From Gnetum montanum (taxonomy: Eukaryota > Streptophyta > Gnetopsida > Gnetales > Gnetaceae): DNA of 64,000 bases. Numbering within the stretch: position 1 is the first letter of the stretch; each line of letters begins with the position of its first letter. The position numbers were made by a program, and so were the translations under genes. This document shows, in pieces, positions 11,949-23,959 of the stretch. The stretch is taken from assembly GCA_015680685.1 (NCBI GenBank), contig MNCI01005808.1:344197-408196 (forward strand), read 5' to 3'. The notes under the pieces were generated by a model. The model made no database searches, was not told the DNA's origin, and saw only the letters and a program-made list of their open reading frames with translations.

Positions 11949-12823
11949 TAATGAGTAGTGGAGTAATCCAACATCTAACCATAAAAGTTATGAGTGTTCA
12001 CATGTAGCCCGATCATAATCTGTAGATAGAAAATGTTGATATGCTAGTAGTTGAGTTAAGTTTGAGACCATTGTCTTTCCACTTTGAGATAGTGAAGTCT
12101 AAATGTATGGTTTAACTCGTAGTGAGGTGTATGTTAAGTGATGTTCTTAAGCTCATTTTACTCCTAAGTTAAACATAATGGAAACGAAGTGAAATGCTAA
12201 GTCTAAGTAGTGACAAGAAAGGAAATCTATTCTAGCCTATAGTGATGAGCATCTAGTCTTGGTTTACCATACATGCCTTGGGCTCATGTAACCATTATTG
12301 GGTTACCAAGCATTATGCTATTGGGCGAACCAAGTAATAACACTACTAGGATTACCAAACGATTACACTTAAGCACTTGAAACCAGTTGTACTCATTCTG
12401 CTTTACTAATGAATAAGGAAAGTAAAGCACTTTAAAAATGTAAAGAATTAACTAAGTAAATAGGAAAATTAATCTAAGTATAATAGTAAACTAAGTGGAT
12501 GTTGCAATGATGAGAAGCAATCTCGATCTTTATTTCTGATCATGAACTATGCCCAAGTATACTTGACTCGAATAAAGATTCTGCACAACTACTAAACATC
12601 ACATTGTAGGCATTTATTCTATCGTTAACTAAGAAAACACACTGCAAGAGTTTTCCTAAGACTTGGAATGAAAAGTTATGCAAATTATGCGCCCAAGTGT
12701 TGTATTTATGGGTTTGCACAAATCCCGAAATATCATAAGAATGATGATGTAGCATGTGCTATGATATCATAATTATGACATCGTTGTTGTGATATCATTA
12801 TTGATGACAAATTAACTTTATCA
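11949..12823 (-). repeat. 5' LTR of element A
   Basis: This is the partner of 1808-2696. It is bordered on the left by the PBS (in the minus sense) and ends AACTTTATCA at 12823. The U3 array (12740-12820) contains GATATCATAATTATGACATC-type palindromic units. Confidence 0.8.
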
Positions 12824-13556
12824 TTAGCTGTGAGATTACAACTACAATATCATAGCTAATATCGCAGATGCAATGTATCCAAGGCTAGTACACGCATATT
12901 CAACATACATTTCATTCACATAGTTGTCTGTCTCTTGCAATTTTAGTATCCACAATATAAAGTGTGCATGGAGTCTTATTTGAGTAGCACTATACCTAGA
13001 TACAATTCCATGATGGCAATAAGATTAGGATTATTCTTATCCATTGCAACATTATGACATAGAATAGAGCTTAATTTCTAATGTAGTTAGCTTCATGTTT
13101 ACATTTTCATTCCATGATAGTAATTCAATGAAATAAGTACAAGTAATTTCAAGCATAATGTGTGATTGTTTAGTAATCCAATAGTAATATAACTTAGTGT
13201 GCTCAATAGTGTATTACTTGGTAATCCCAACAATAATTAAACTATCTTAAGATGTGTATGGAAAATTGAAAATGGATGGTTATTACCTATAAGCTAGCTT
13301 AGTATTTATTTCCATTAGTCATTAAACTTAATAGTTAATCTCTATGTTTCACTTTAGCTTACTCAATGTTAAACACTATCATAACATGTGCCTCACTTTG
13401 GGTTAAATCATACACATTAACCATAACTAACTTAAGTGGAAAGACAATGATTAATGATCATGTATTAACTATCTAGAAGCCACTCTAGGTTCATCTATAT
13501 ATTACAATTAGATCACTCGTAATACTTATGATTTGTATGATTGGGAGTAGGGACTA
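12824..13556 (+). repeat. Old Athila LTR fragment, plus orientation
   Basis: The order of motifs follows the C-family LTR in plus orientation: TTATTTGAG (about 12975), GCAATAAGATTAGGATTA (13016), CTTGGTAATCCCA (13215), GATGTGTATGGA (13244), TGTGCCTCACTTTGGGTTAAATC (13387), AGTGGAAAGACAATGA (13434), TTAACTATCTAGAAGCCAC (13465) and TGTATGATTGGGAGTAGGGAC (13525). It is heavily diverged, so it predates element A, which abuts it on the left. Confidence 0.6.
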
Positions 13557-14989
13557 CTTCAAATTGACATGAATGTTATTTTTCTAACATTATTTCTTTT
13601 TTATTTTATCCATTTAACTTTCCTTTTTAAGTGATCTTAGAGTTTCTAGCATAACACACCAAATTGAAATCACATTCTAGATTCAAGATACTAGTTGTTC
13701 AACTGCAAAGACAATTTCAATATGATCTTTCAAAGATCCAACTACCTAGTGGATGGCAACCTTCCAATGCTCATCTATAATCCTCTCTCTCTCTCTCTCT
13801 ATACATTAGTACGTATTTACATTTATCTTTTTTATTTTTGGTTTTTAGTGGGAGAGTGTATGAGACACCCAAAAAATGAATAATAATATTTAAAAAACAT
13901 TCAGAGTGCATTAGATCAATGAGGAGAAAGTTTAAAGAAAAAGCCCAATGGTTTTGGCAATGTCTTTTTAAGTTTTTATCCTTACAACCAATCTTTAAAA
14001 ACCTTTATCTCCTCTATTTTAATTATAAAAAAGTTTTGAGAATGTATCCAGTATTTTTAATTACTATTTTATTTTATTTTCTATCTCATATCAAACTTGC
14101 TATTTTATTTCACTTCTTTCATTTTCATTTTATTAGTACTATTATTGATTGTTTTATTGATCTTTGCATCATATGAGTTCAGCTAAATTCTCATTTGATT
14201 TTGGAAATTCATTCTTAGATTATTTGTGGCTATAGATCAACATAGTCGTCCTGGTTTATGCTAAATATGGTATAAAAAATAATTTCATCGTAACATCTTT
14301 GACACTAAAAGAATGATTCATAACACTAGGTGCATTAAAGTTTGAGTGCCTTGTGTATATATTTGTGCTCTCACCTAGTTTCTGTTTATTTAGCATCAGT
14401 TCTTTTGAAATTGACAACAATGCCTTTATAAGTTCTTTAAGTCCTAAACTAACCTCAATCTTATATCTCGGTTTAAAACTAACATCATGATGTGTTTCTA
14501 AAATTCTAATTGTCTAGGTTTGATCTCGACATTAACCTACTTTAACCTAACATTAACATTATTTATTCATCTACTTAATATTTATTTCCTTTTCCCCTAT
14601 CTAGCTAACCTTGTTTTTAAATTGGTCTTAGAGTTTTTACAAAAACATGCCAACTTGAAATCACATTCCAAATTCAAGACACTAGTTGTTTAATTGTAAA
14701 GACAATTTTGAGATGGGCTATTAAGGATCTAGCTAGTGGATGTTAACCATTCTAAAATCCAAGCACTCAAGCAATTTATCAAAACAAGGATTAACTCTAA
14801 AGAACTTGCTAGCTAGAGTTAAAAGGTGTCGTGTGCTAAAATAGAAGTGAAAACTAAGTTGAAAAATGATGAATTGAGATAGGTGGCAACTTTTAAAGCT
14901 ACTCATTTATTGTTCAAATTCTTAATGTTTACATTAATATTATTTGAAATTGAATTTTCCTTGTGTTAGAACTACATGCTAATTTCAAA
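13557..14989. repeat. AT-rich block with a 150-bp direct repeat
   Basis: Positions 13618-13772 and 14605-14755 are diverged copies in the same orientation. Both show TCTTAGAGTTT, then TTGAAATCACATTC, ATTCAAGA, ACTAGTTGTT, AAAGACAATTT and CTAGTGGATG. They could be remains of two LTRs or PBS-proximal regions of an unidentified element about 1 kb apart. A short CT microsatellite is at 13785-13800. The short ORFs here look like chance. Confidence 0.5.
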
Positions 14990-15240
14990 ATTCCATTTTT
15001 TCATGTCCACAACTTAGTGTTGCCTTATGAAATCAAACTTGTGCACTAGGTTTTCCATATCAAGACTCTTACCATTAACGTAACAAGATTTGATCCCATC
15101 ATCCTAAATTCATAGAATGTTCGAAAAAACATCAATAAAAAAGACAAGCGAAAATAATTAATAAAGGATATGATGCCTACTCCGTCATTTTGTATTTCAA
15201 GAATCCCATAATGAAGATGATGTTTTATGGAAGAAAAATT
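14990..15240 (+). pseudogene. Fragment of gypsy pol C-terminus
   Basis: In one plus-strand frame around 15007-15060 the sequence reads NLVLPYEIKLVH-stop-VFHIKTL. This resembles the 'LPxxxKxVHPVFHVSxL' segment at the end of integrase in chromovirus-type Ty3/gypsy polyproteins. Stops and frame changes follow. It is a short relic with no adjacent LTR that I can identify, and it could be an unrelated chance match. Confidence 0.35.
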
Positions 15241-15523
15241 TGGTTAGTGAGATAAAACATTTTAAGGACCGTATTTCAATCACAACCTTGGGTAAAATTT
15301 TTTGGGGAAAATACGAGAGAAGAAAAAGTTGAACATTTTACGACATCAAACGAAGGTAATCTTCTCAGATCATGTATTGAAATCTAAACATCCTTCTTCC
15401 CGGAAGAATACAGTTCAGCAAAACATTGTAGTACGAAATACGACGCTCATACAAAATTTGCATCGATAAATCAAGCGAGCCTCTTCCCATTAAAAACTAG
15501 TAACTGATGAAAGAATCTATTCT
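15241..15523. other. Intergenic, nothing recognised
   Basis: AT-rich sequence between the pol fragment and the 3' end of the Rab gene. I see no ORF, repeat or motif here that I can support. Confidence 0.5.
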
Positions 15524-15529
15524 TTTATT
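15524..15529 (-). terminator. Candidate polyadenylation signal of the Rab gene
   Basis: The minus strand reads AATAAA here, about 635 nt past the stop codon. It is the first clear AATAAA downstream on that strand. Plant poly(A) signals are loose, so the true 3' end could be nearer the stop. Confidence 0.3.
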
Positions 15530-16162
15530 GAAATAATTACGATAAAAGAAAGCATCTTCACAGGATAGAAACATTACATGAAATCACCATTATCGATAAA
15601 AATGAATGTCCTAAGGCATTTCTAAGTTTGTCCATATATTATCCAACTTGCAGAAGAATAACTGTAGAATTTCACAGATTTTTTTTTTAAGGCTACAATC
15701 CTAGAAAATGTTTGACAAAGAAACTAGTAGCTAAATTTAATTTTTCATTTGTTTCAAGAATTGCCATATCCAAAATGGTTCTTCTACGTCCACAATTAAA
15801 AGGAAATGGCAGAAGTTAACGCAACTGGAAAAAAGTAAAATAAAAAGCAACAAATGCGAACATTTTTAAGGTAATAATCTTTTAACTCAAAATCTAAAGA
15901 GAAAAACAGTCAAACGGTTAACCTTTACAAGAGGTAGCTAAGGTTTGAAAACCACAATACTGAAATATATCTATTCCAAATTTTCAAATTGGCAGAGGCA
16001 AGCATGTCCTCAAATTATAAGACGAATAATTAACAAGATAATCTCAAGCCCTAAATTACTTGTGAAATGATGAACCAAGTTACAAAACCTCGAACAATCA
16101 GAAAAGAATAAATAGTAACTCTGACCAGTCCAAAAAGAATTTTCACTCCTACAGCTATACAA

Positions 16163-19100
16163 CTATCCTGAAGTACAACAGATTTTCTTTTGGGGGTTTG
16201 CCTCCTGCTCTGGCCCTGGGACAACGATCTTAGTTCCTGATAGCGATGATGGATTCCCATTACTTTGTTCCTGACTTGCAGTTAAAGCCTTTCTGTTAAC
16301 TATCTTGAAAATCTCTGTCAACACAGTCAAGAATGCAGTCTCCACATTTGTAGCCTCCAGGGCAGATGTTTCTAAGAAAAATAGCCCCTCCTTCTGTGCA
16401 AAATCTTTTGCATCCTCGGTTGGCACTGCACGTAGATTCTCTAGATCACATTTATTGCCAACAAGCATTATAACAATGTTGTTGTCAGCATGATTTCTGA
16501 GTTCTTCAAGCCATCGAGCCACATGATCAAATGATTGTCTCTTAGTTATATCATATACCAACATGGCACCAACTGCACCTCTATAGTATGCACTTGTAAC
16601 CGCTCTGTACCTGTATTTAGGTGCATAAAAGTGACATAAGAAAAACATCAAAGTGGGTCTGCTTTGGTCTCTTATCAAGTATCCCCAAAGACAATGATTC
16701 GTAGAATAATTACATGAACAAATTCAGACTTCAAAGTACCGATATCATGGACTGGATTGTTAACGATGAATTATCAAAACAAGTAATGCTTTCTGTTCAT
16801 GTTGATCTGCACATTTGGCATAACAGGAAATGCAAAGTTAAAATGTCCAACGCGAAAGCTAAGCTATATGACAAACTATAGCCAGTTAATCCCAATTGTA
16901 ATCCAATCATTACATCACCCATCATAACAATGACATCTAACCATTGAACTGTTATCATATTCAAACTCTGCCAATTTTCAAATAGTTTGGAAGACATCCT
17001 TATCTTTTATTTAAGATGCTCTATATCTTAAGACAAGTGTTTAAGAAGTGCTAAAACATTTTCTTGTCTAACTGTAAAATGATGCTTGATTCATATCCTT
17101 ATATATAAGCATACCAAATTTGAGTATTCATAAATGCGGCACCTTTTGTAAGTGATGAAACCCAATTGCAATATCGAACTACATGTTAACTGAGCTTAAA
17201 CGTTAACAAGGAATCAATATCAGATACACATAAAAATCCTACAACATTAAAGGGACAATTAGCATCATCTTTATACTTGCTGACATTGTTAGTGTCATTT
17301 TAATATATTGCATACAATTAAATATAATTATAAGAGATCAATCAAAACGTAGAAACATACAAATAAGAATCCACTTCGCCCTAAATAAGATCTTTTGTAA
17401 ATAAACAGAAAGGCATTGATGTGCACCCAAGAAAAATGCTACATTGTAGATACAAGATTTTAACAGTGAACAATGAAAATAATTCACTAGAAAAACAATA
17501 GAAAAAAGATGAGGCAAAATTATTTCTTCCTATCCAACCTCTTAACATGTAAATGTGATCTTTAATCTTGTTGCCGTTTCCCTGTTTCTCATATGTGAAG
17601 ACAATTTTTGTTCAGATTGAATTTCAGTTCCATGTTTGCTATTCATGCTAGTTAAAAGAATTTATTTCATTTAACCTTACTACAGTCATGTCCATACAGT
17701 TCTTAGACTCACAAAGCTACAGAACCTTGGAATGATCCTCGCTTCTTTCAAACTTTTGCCATTGAACCCAGCTATAATACATCTACAATTTAAAAAATGC
17801 TATACACTCAAAAAAGGAAAATAAAACACTCCTACAAGTACAAACTCAACCATGTAACCATAATCATTATATGACTTTTTCCTCTCCTATATCTGTGATA
17901 ATTTCTTTCTCATACTAATTTTGAAACTATTTTTTATGAAAATAAACTGAAACTCTTGCTCATGCTTATAGTTTATATAAGCAACATCAATTTGAACAGT
18001 CTTATTCTTCAGATACCAAAAGATTTTATCTGTAAAACAATAGTTTTCAAACTTCTGTGATTGAATGTATGCGCAACTTTTTAAGTCATTAAATGCAATT
18101 ACCATCCATGTAACCGGCATCATAAAAAAATCCTCCAAAAAACTATTCCAAATACATGTAGCTGCATATGTAATCAAAATACGATCCATCAGTCATTTAA
18201 TAGTTTTCTCTATTTACACTTTATTGGTATCATTTTAAAAATTTTTGTGATACAACATATGAGAATGATTATTCTGATGTCCTGAAACAAATCACTGGTT
18301 GATACCTCTGAGATTCTTCCCTCATCACATACATCTACAGTAAGAAAATCCATCATCATGTTAAAAGTCAAGAGTCATAAATGAAAAATCAAAGAATTAT
18401 TTGATTTATGTTTATTGAGTGGAGTTTTAACAAAGCTCAATGTGAACAAAAGATTTTGTAATGAATCGAGGATGATTGAGCTACTGGAAAAAGGTTATGA
18501 TGAGGAGGACGATGAACAATCCTAAAGCCATATTAATTAATCCTACAAGTCACATGTCCAATCCCAATAGCTTATACTGAGGTCTGAGTCATATGTTATG
18601 ATTTTTGGTCATTATGGCCAACCATGGCCATTGGTAGTTCTTTCGGTTGCTTATGTGTTTCAGCTAGTTGCCACTGCATTCAAAGTTGCAAATGCTTAAC
18701 TGATTGCCACATTGACTAGATTTTTCTGCCACATTACGGCAGAAAACAACACATGACAAACAGCAGGACCCATGCTATGCCGCCAAAGCCACAACATATG
18801 CCTAGGCCTTGAGATTTGAAAGATATTCTGTAAATGAAAATGGCTAAAATTGATTAAACAATGCATATGACAAACAGCAGGAGCCATGCCATGCCACCAA
18901 AGCCATGAGATTTGACTAGGCCCTGAGATTGGAAAGATATTCTGTAAATGAAAATGCCTGAAATTGATTCTAACCAATAGATCCCAATGGTTTCAACGTG
19001 ATTAAAATTAAAAGAGTTTCAGGTTCAGTTTCAAAATGTACTGGCAAAGATGAAACAGATAACGACAGTTCTACATGATTGTTGGAAATCAAATATCAAT

Positions 19101-20498
19101 AACCAGAAAATAACATTTGATTCAAATATTAGATTGCTTTACAATTATGGAGCAAAAGTTGAAATATGCAATTGAGTAGAGCCAAGATTTAGGGGAAAAA
19201 TCTTAGAAAAATTACAAAATATATAATCTGGAAAACCTGAAGGTAGAACCCCATAGCTTACAATGCTGATGCAAATCATTGCAACAGAAGTGTAAAGCCA
19301 CTTGCCTATAATTAAGAGTTAGACTATGAGAATTTAAAAACAATCAACTCCATTAATCAGTGAAAATGAACTGATAAGGTATATTCTGTGAAGATGCACG
19401 ACTTTGATCATAATTAACAGTAAGCAAATCAACAAGCCGTATGCCTGGGGACATGTCGTTCATGTATGATATCTTGGCTGTTCCATTGGACACCTCAACA
19501 AAATAATGATAAATACCCAACCAAAGATGATACACAACAAAAGACTAGAGCATTTCCTAATTTTTGAATGTTATCTCACCAATTCTCACAATTAATTCTA
19601 TGTAACCTGATATAATAAAACTAGATCATATGTTAATAGGTCTATATGTAAATACAGGCGTTAACCCAACAAGAATGACCCAAACTTAAAATTTTCTAAC
19701 CTTTTAAGAAAGATTAAATATTAGATTCGAACGCATGAATGACTATAATGCATGGGGCTATCATTGTGACATGACAGAAAAGAGTTTAATGGTTTCAATG
19801 CCCCTAACAAATAACTAGCATGAGACACCTATGGAGATACTTACATAGAACATCATAAGTATAAATCCACTTTCGTGGATCCCTTTAACAAGGTGAATGC
19901 TAGGAGAAAACAATAATTGGCGGCTGAATATTTTGAGAGAGAGAAAAATCAAAGTTTCAGAAAACGCAAATATTCATGTCATTTCTTTTCGATCTATTCT
20001 TAACAAGGCAACAAGATCTTTTTCAAAAGAAAGAAACCTTTGAAAGAGTTAAACTGCATTGTCCAACCACAAGAAAGCAAAACAAGGAAAGGAGAAAGGA
20101 GAAAGCTTAACCAGTTACCTGGATGGATAAAAAATGTTTAAAAAATGTCCAAAATTCTTTCGACTAAAACCCAGAACCCACAAAGGAAGCAGATCTCTTG
20201 TACCTCAAACGCCCCCGACTTAAATACTATAACAAGAATTGTTCATCAAAACATGTTCAGATTCAGAATGAGAAAGAGAGAGAGAGAGAGACCTTTCTTG
20301 GCCGGCCGTGTCCCAAATCTGAGCCTTGACGGATTTGTGCTCGATGACCACCGTTCTGGTCTGGAATTCGACGCCGATGGTGGCCTTGGAATCCAAACTG
20401 AACTCATTTCTGGCAAACCTGGACAGGATCTGAGATTTGCCCACGGCAGAATCCCCAATCAGCACGACCTTGAACACATAATCTATCTTGGTATCCAT
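16163..20498 (-). CDS. RABA4: Rab11/RABA-class small GTPase, RABA4-like
   Basis: Exon 1 is 20498-20293 and exon 2 is 16610-16163. Together they encode 217 residues, the normal RABA length. The intron splits the Arg-69 codon (AG/G). The start is the first in-frame ATG, and the product begins [15 protein letters not shown]. All G motifs are intact: P-loop GDSAVGKS (15-22), switch I TIGVEF (40-45), WDTAGQE (62-68) with catalytic Gln67, NKCD (121-124) and ETSAL (149-153). [10 protein letters not shown] stretch (194-202) precedes a C-terminal CCTSG (213-217), the double-Cys geranylgeranylation site. RABA proteins are GTP-switched regulators of trans-Golgi and recycling-endosome traffic to the plasma membrane or cell plate. 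The KIDYVFKVV start, the GTKIVVPG tail and CCTS favour RABA4, the subgroup linked to polarised growth. A phylogeny is needed to settle the subgroup. This is the only gene in the window that looks intact. Confidence 0.93.
16611..20292 (-). other. Single 3.7-kb intron of the Rab gene
   Basis: On the minus strand the donor is GAAAG/GTCTCT (GT at 20292-20291) and the acceptor is TAAATACAG/GTAC (AG at 16612-16611), phase 2. Its position just after WDTAGQ-E-R matches the conserved intron of plant RABA genes. I see no LTR element in it, only a tandem duplication at 18753-18970. The ORFs inside it are short and unsupported. A (GA)n run on the plus strand (20276-20290) lies against the donor and reads (CT)n in the transcript. 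Confidence 0.85.
18753..18970. repeat. Tandem duplication inside the Rab intron
   Basis: Copies at 18753-18855 and 18867-18970 (period 114 bp) share ATGACAAACAGCAGGA, CCATGC, CCAAAGCCA, TAGGCC, TGAGATT and GAAAGATATTCTGTAAATGA. No coding role is apparent. Confidence 0.75.
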
Positions 20499-20640
20499 TG
20501 CAGATTGCAGAGTCCTCCCAGCAGGAGCACAATCAGAAAGCAAAACTGCAAAAATTCAAGCCTGTGATTCAAATAATAGCTGCCTGCTTTGGATTTCACT
20601 CCAACTCTCTCTCTCTCCTGCTCTGATTAGATTTGCAATG
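20499..20640 (-). promoter_or_regulatory. 5' UTR of the Rab gene with GA microsatellite
   Basis: Upstream of the ATG the minus strand carries a GAGAGAGAGAG run (about 20617-20603) and no upstream ATG in the nearest 45 nt. GA-rich 5' leaders are common in plant housekeeping and trafficking genes. The transcription start is not determinable. No clear TATA box is seen between 20620 and 20820. Confidence 0.5.
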
Positions 20641-21149
20641 GGCGATTTGTAATTTGTAGGGCTGAGTTGCCCCAGTGCACAACGTCCTGCCTGCTTTGGG
20701 ATTCAGTCAAAATCTTGTCAGTACCAGATCATTCATCATATTCCAAGCATAGAACATCCGGGATCATACATTTACAGTTTGCTTTTTGCAGATGGAATGA
20801 CTTTCCCTCTTTCCAATAATACAATCACATTTAATGTCCCGTTTTTTCAGATTTTATTTTCTCCACACAAAACTTACGGTCAAACACCTGTATCCATGTA
20901 TCCATGGTACAGAATGGAAATGTCCTTCTCTCGTCTGTTTCCTTAAAAATGAACATTGGATAAGGACCGGTAACCTTGTTGGTCATATTCTCTCCCTGTT
21001 CTATTACACTCTGTTCCATTTACCATTTTGTCTTTTCCGTAATTTTAGATATACTTTTTCTTGTGTCCCTCATGCGTATGCAGTGTAAATCCTTATTTTT
21101 GAAAATTATTTATTGTCAAGGGCTCTCAATTTAAATGGCTTTTCAAAGG
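20641..21149. other. Upstream region of the Rab gene
   Basis: This stretch probably contains the promoter of the divergently placed (minus-strand) Rab gene. I see no recognisable repeat. The open frames on either strand at 20831-21088 are short, overlap each other and have no family resemblance. Confidence 0.4.
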
Positions 21150-22881
21150 TACGAACAAGATCATGATGGCTAAGTGGTTAGAGTTCTATCTTTGCAAATA
21201 ATTAATTGGCAACACATGCTGCCCCCAACGAAGGGTTGCATCAAGGCATGTGCATTCAAAATTCATAAATTTAAGAAGTATTTCTATAGTAAGATTTTAA
21301 AAAGAAAATTCAATAATAAAATTATTTAATTAAGTTCTTCTTTAAGTGGTTACGGTTCTAGCTTTGCAAAAAATGAGCTGTTAACGCATGTCTTCCCAAG
21401 GAAGCATTAGAATAAGGAAAGTGAAGGTTCGTTAAGGTGCACCTAAAAATCATAAACTTTAACGTTAAAGAAAATTATAAGATTTTTACAAATAAATTAA
21501 ATATTATAATTATATATATATTAAGGAGGAACAATAAACCCAAAACTATATTGGCCTAGTACTAAAAAGCTAGTATATGAAACACAAGGAATATATAATT
21601 TAGTTGAGCTATAAGTGGTTTGAGTTCTAGGTTCATAAGTAATTAGTTGGCAACACACATACTATTTCATATGGTATTGAATTTTGGGCTCTTAAAAATA
21701 GGCATGGAAACAAATCATTGTAGAAAAAATAGAAATGCTTAGTTGAATGTTGAATATTATAAGAAAAAACAAATTGCATAGTACAAACATTGAAGGAAGT
21801 CTTGGAGTGGATTTTATTTCAAATAAACTACAAAATGGCATCTTAAATAATTTGGTCATGTCCAAAGAAGATCAAATAATGAGTATATCAAAAATGGTTA
21901 CCCCTAGCAATTTTAAGAAACTCAAAAAAGAAAAAAAATACATGAAAAAAACAATTAAAGAGTATTTGAAGAAATTGTAGATAGGGGGTGTCAAACCTAA
22001 AAAAAATATTAATAATAAGCAGAGAAAATCTAGAGGACATTGCAAGTTTGACATTGGGTAGATGACATCAAAAAAAAATATTGAAAAAAGAGAACTTTCT
22101 GATTTTAGGGTGGTCTACTCAAGTGTACAACCTTACAATTGAAAATTTCAAAAAATAAGTGAAGAAAATTAATTGTTCATGAGGAAGGTCTTAGCCTTAA
22201 CAAAATTTACATCACTTTTCATGCTTGAACTTAAAATTCCTAAGAAACTAATTTTAATATAGGTACACCCCAAGATATATAGTCTAATTAGAACTTTATA
22301 ACTCAACAACATTGTTGTTACAATTCTACCATTGCATGCAACATTGATTTGAGAGCTTTAAAAGAAGTCATTCAAGCCATTTTCTTCAGATTTTTAAGAA
22401 GCCACATGGCTGTTAAGGTTTTAGCCAAGAGGAATAAATTTTTGCTAAGTTTAATCTTTTTTGGGCATTGATTGATGAGATTCTTTTGAGTTTATTTTAA
22501 GAATCCTTGGAAATCCAAATTAGAATACAACTTTGAAGTTAAATAATTTGGAGCTTAAAGAATATAGATGCAAGATATAGAAAGCCTTGAAATAGACATG
22601 AAGCTTGTAATGAGAACCATTTTAGAAATGCTCAATGATTCACGAAAAGCTTGATCAATTCAAAGAGCTTATTATGAATAACATGTTTAATTAATACAAA
22701 TAGTAACAAAAGTTTGAAGATTACTTAATCCAACTAAGCATACAACTCGCTTAAGGGGCCCATTTGTACAAGCCAAGTAGAACCAATTCCTAAAACCAAT
22801 ATTCGGTTCTTGCAAAATTTGTTTCTACAAAGAGGTTCATTACGATGTCAACATTAAGTCATCTTGATAAAGCTTATAGAG
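21150..22881. repeat. Old repeat block, left flank of element B
   Basis: A tRNA-like phrase recurs three times on the plus strand: GGCTAAGTGGTTAGAGTTCTA (about 21169), TTAAGTGGTTACGGTTCTAGC (21345) and TATAAGTGGTTTGAGTTCTAGG (21611). Each is followed by (T)GCAA...TTG/TTAACNCATG, so these are diverged units. A SINE-like body (CATGCTTGAACTTAAAATTCC, 22219-22239) also occurs at 38282. TTCGGTTCTTGCAAAATTTG and TTTCTACAAAGAGG at 22802-22833 belong to the repeat found again at 32380-35440, so B was inserted into this block. Confidence 0.5.
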
Positions 22882-23771
22882 TGATGAGTGGTGAGGTACC
22901 CCTACATCCAACCATACAAATCACAAGCATGCATGCACAATTTGGTCAAATTCTATGGATGGGACTAGTTGTGTATCTAAATTGTTATGCCTTGATCATA
23001 GTTCACTATCTTCCCACTTGGGCTAGTGGTAGCTTTGTCACATATGGTTTAATCCAAAGTGAGGCATATGATGATTGATGTTGTTTGGCCCTAAGCTACT
23101 CCTAATGATAATAAAGAGATTAATTAATTGAGCTAACTAATAATGGAAAGTAAACTCTATACTAGCCTATGTGCGATGAGTATCCATTCCTAATTGTCTA
23201 CACACGCCTTGGATTTCATGTAACTACTACTTGAATTACCAAGCATACATCACTAGGCTTACCAAATGATACACTGCTAGGTTACCAAGTGATTACACTT
23301 AAGCACTCACAATTAGTCATGCTCATTCTACTTAATGATAGGAATAGTAAAGAGCAATAAATGGAAACATTAACTAAGGAAGATAGTAAACAATTGAACA
23401 ATTAAAAGCAATAATAAATCGCAGTGGATGCTACAATGCTGAAAGTAATCTCGATCTTTATTTCCTGTCATGTAATTCATCCAAGTATGTCATACTCAAA
23501 TAAGGATGTCGTATAATCACTTAACATCACACTGTAGGCATGCATTGGAAGACAACAAAATTTGAAATCAAAAATCTATGAAAAAGCTATCTAAAATATA
23601 TCAACCAACTATCTCCCAATCGTTCACCCAAGTGTGGTATTTATAGGCTAGCACGGAAGGGGCAATATCGGATGCCCGACATCGGAGGTTGTGCCCCAAT
23701 ATCAAATACTTGACATCGTGGCCCTGATATTAGATATTCAATATCGGAGTTGAACAAGACATGACTCATCA
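22882..23771 (-). repeat. 3' LTR of element B
   Basis: Aligns end to end with 31144-32033, with short inverted ends TGATGAGT...ACTCATCA. On the minus strand U3 comes first, with a series of GATATTG/AATATC units (about 23755-23665), then CCTATAAATACCAC as TATA region near 23645. Confidence 0.9.
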
Positions 23772-23780
23772 TACCCCCAT
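23772..23780 (-). other. Polypurine tract of element B
   Basis: The minus strand reads ATGGGGGTA directly before TGATGAGTC of the 3' LTR. Confidence 0.75.
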
Positions 23781-23959
23781 GATTGAATGAAAACTCATCC
23801 TCGCGTTAAACAAAATGAGAAATAAACTCTTTACAAAATATTGGGAAGGTATCAGATTATTGACTGACTTGACTAGACACACAAATTGACTTTTACATGC
23901 CATAGTGATGTTTTACAAAAATGTGGACACAACATTACAAGACACAAAATTTGGGAAGC

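Larger units (their letters stand above)
1808..12823 (-). mobile_element. Element A: Athila-type LTR retrotransposon, RT-deleted
   Basis: The element reads right to left: 5' LTR 12823-11949, tRNA-Asp-type PBS, gag, integrase remnant, non-coding linker, ORF3, PPT, 3' LTR 2696-1808. Protease, RT and RNase H are missing: gag sequence gives way to integrase within about 300 bp (9530-9211), whereas E has about 2.7 kb of pol there. Candidate target duplications are TCAGT (1803-1807) and TTAGC (12824-12828), which differ by two transitions, so they are weak. All ORFs are broken. The LTRs are clearly diverged, so the insertion is old. Confidence 0.8.

Noticed and set aside
13785-14176. Membrane-protein-like short ORFs
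   Set aside because: AT-rich sequence gives Phe/Leu/Ile-rich frames by chance; no homologous copy or motif supports them.
16305-16493. Plus-strand ORF inside Rab exon 2
   Set aside because: It is the antisense shadow of the GTPase-coding exon, with no family resemblance.
20220-20543. Longer Rab start 15 codons upstream
   Set aside because: The upstream codon at 20543 is TTG, not ATG. The first in-frame ATG is at 20498, which gives the normal family length.
20145-20567. 140-residue plus-strand ORF over Rab exon 1
   Set aside because: It overlaps exon 1 on the opposite strand and is explained by it.
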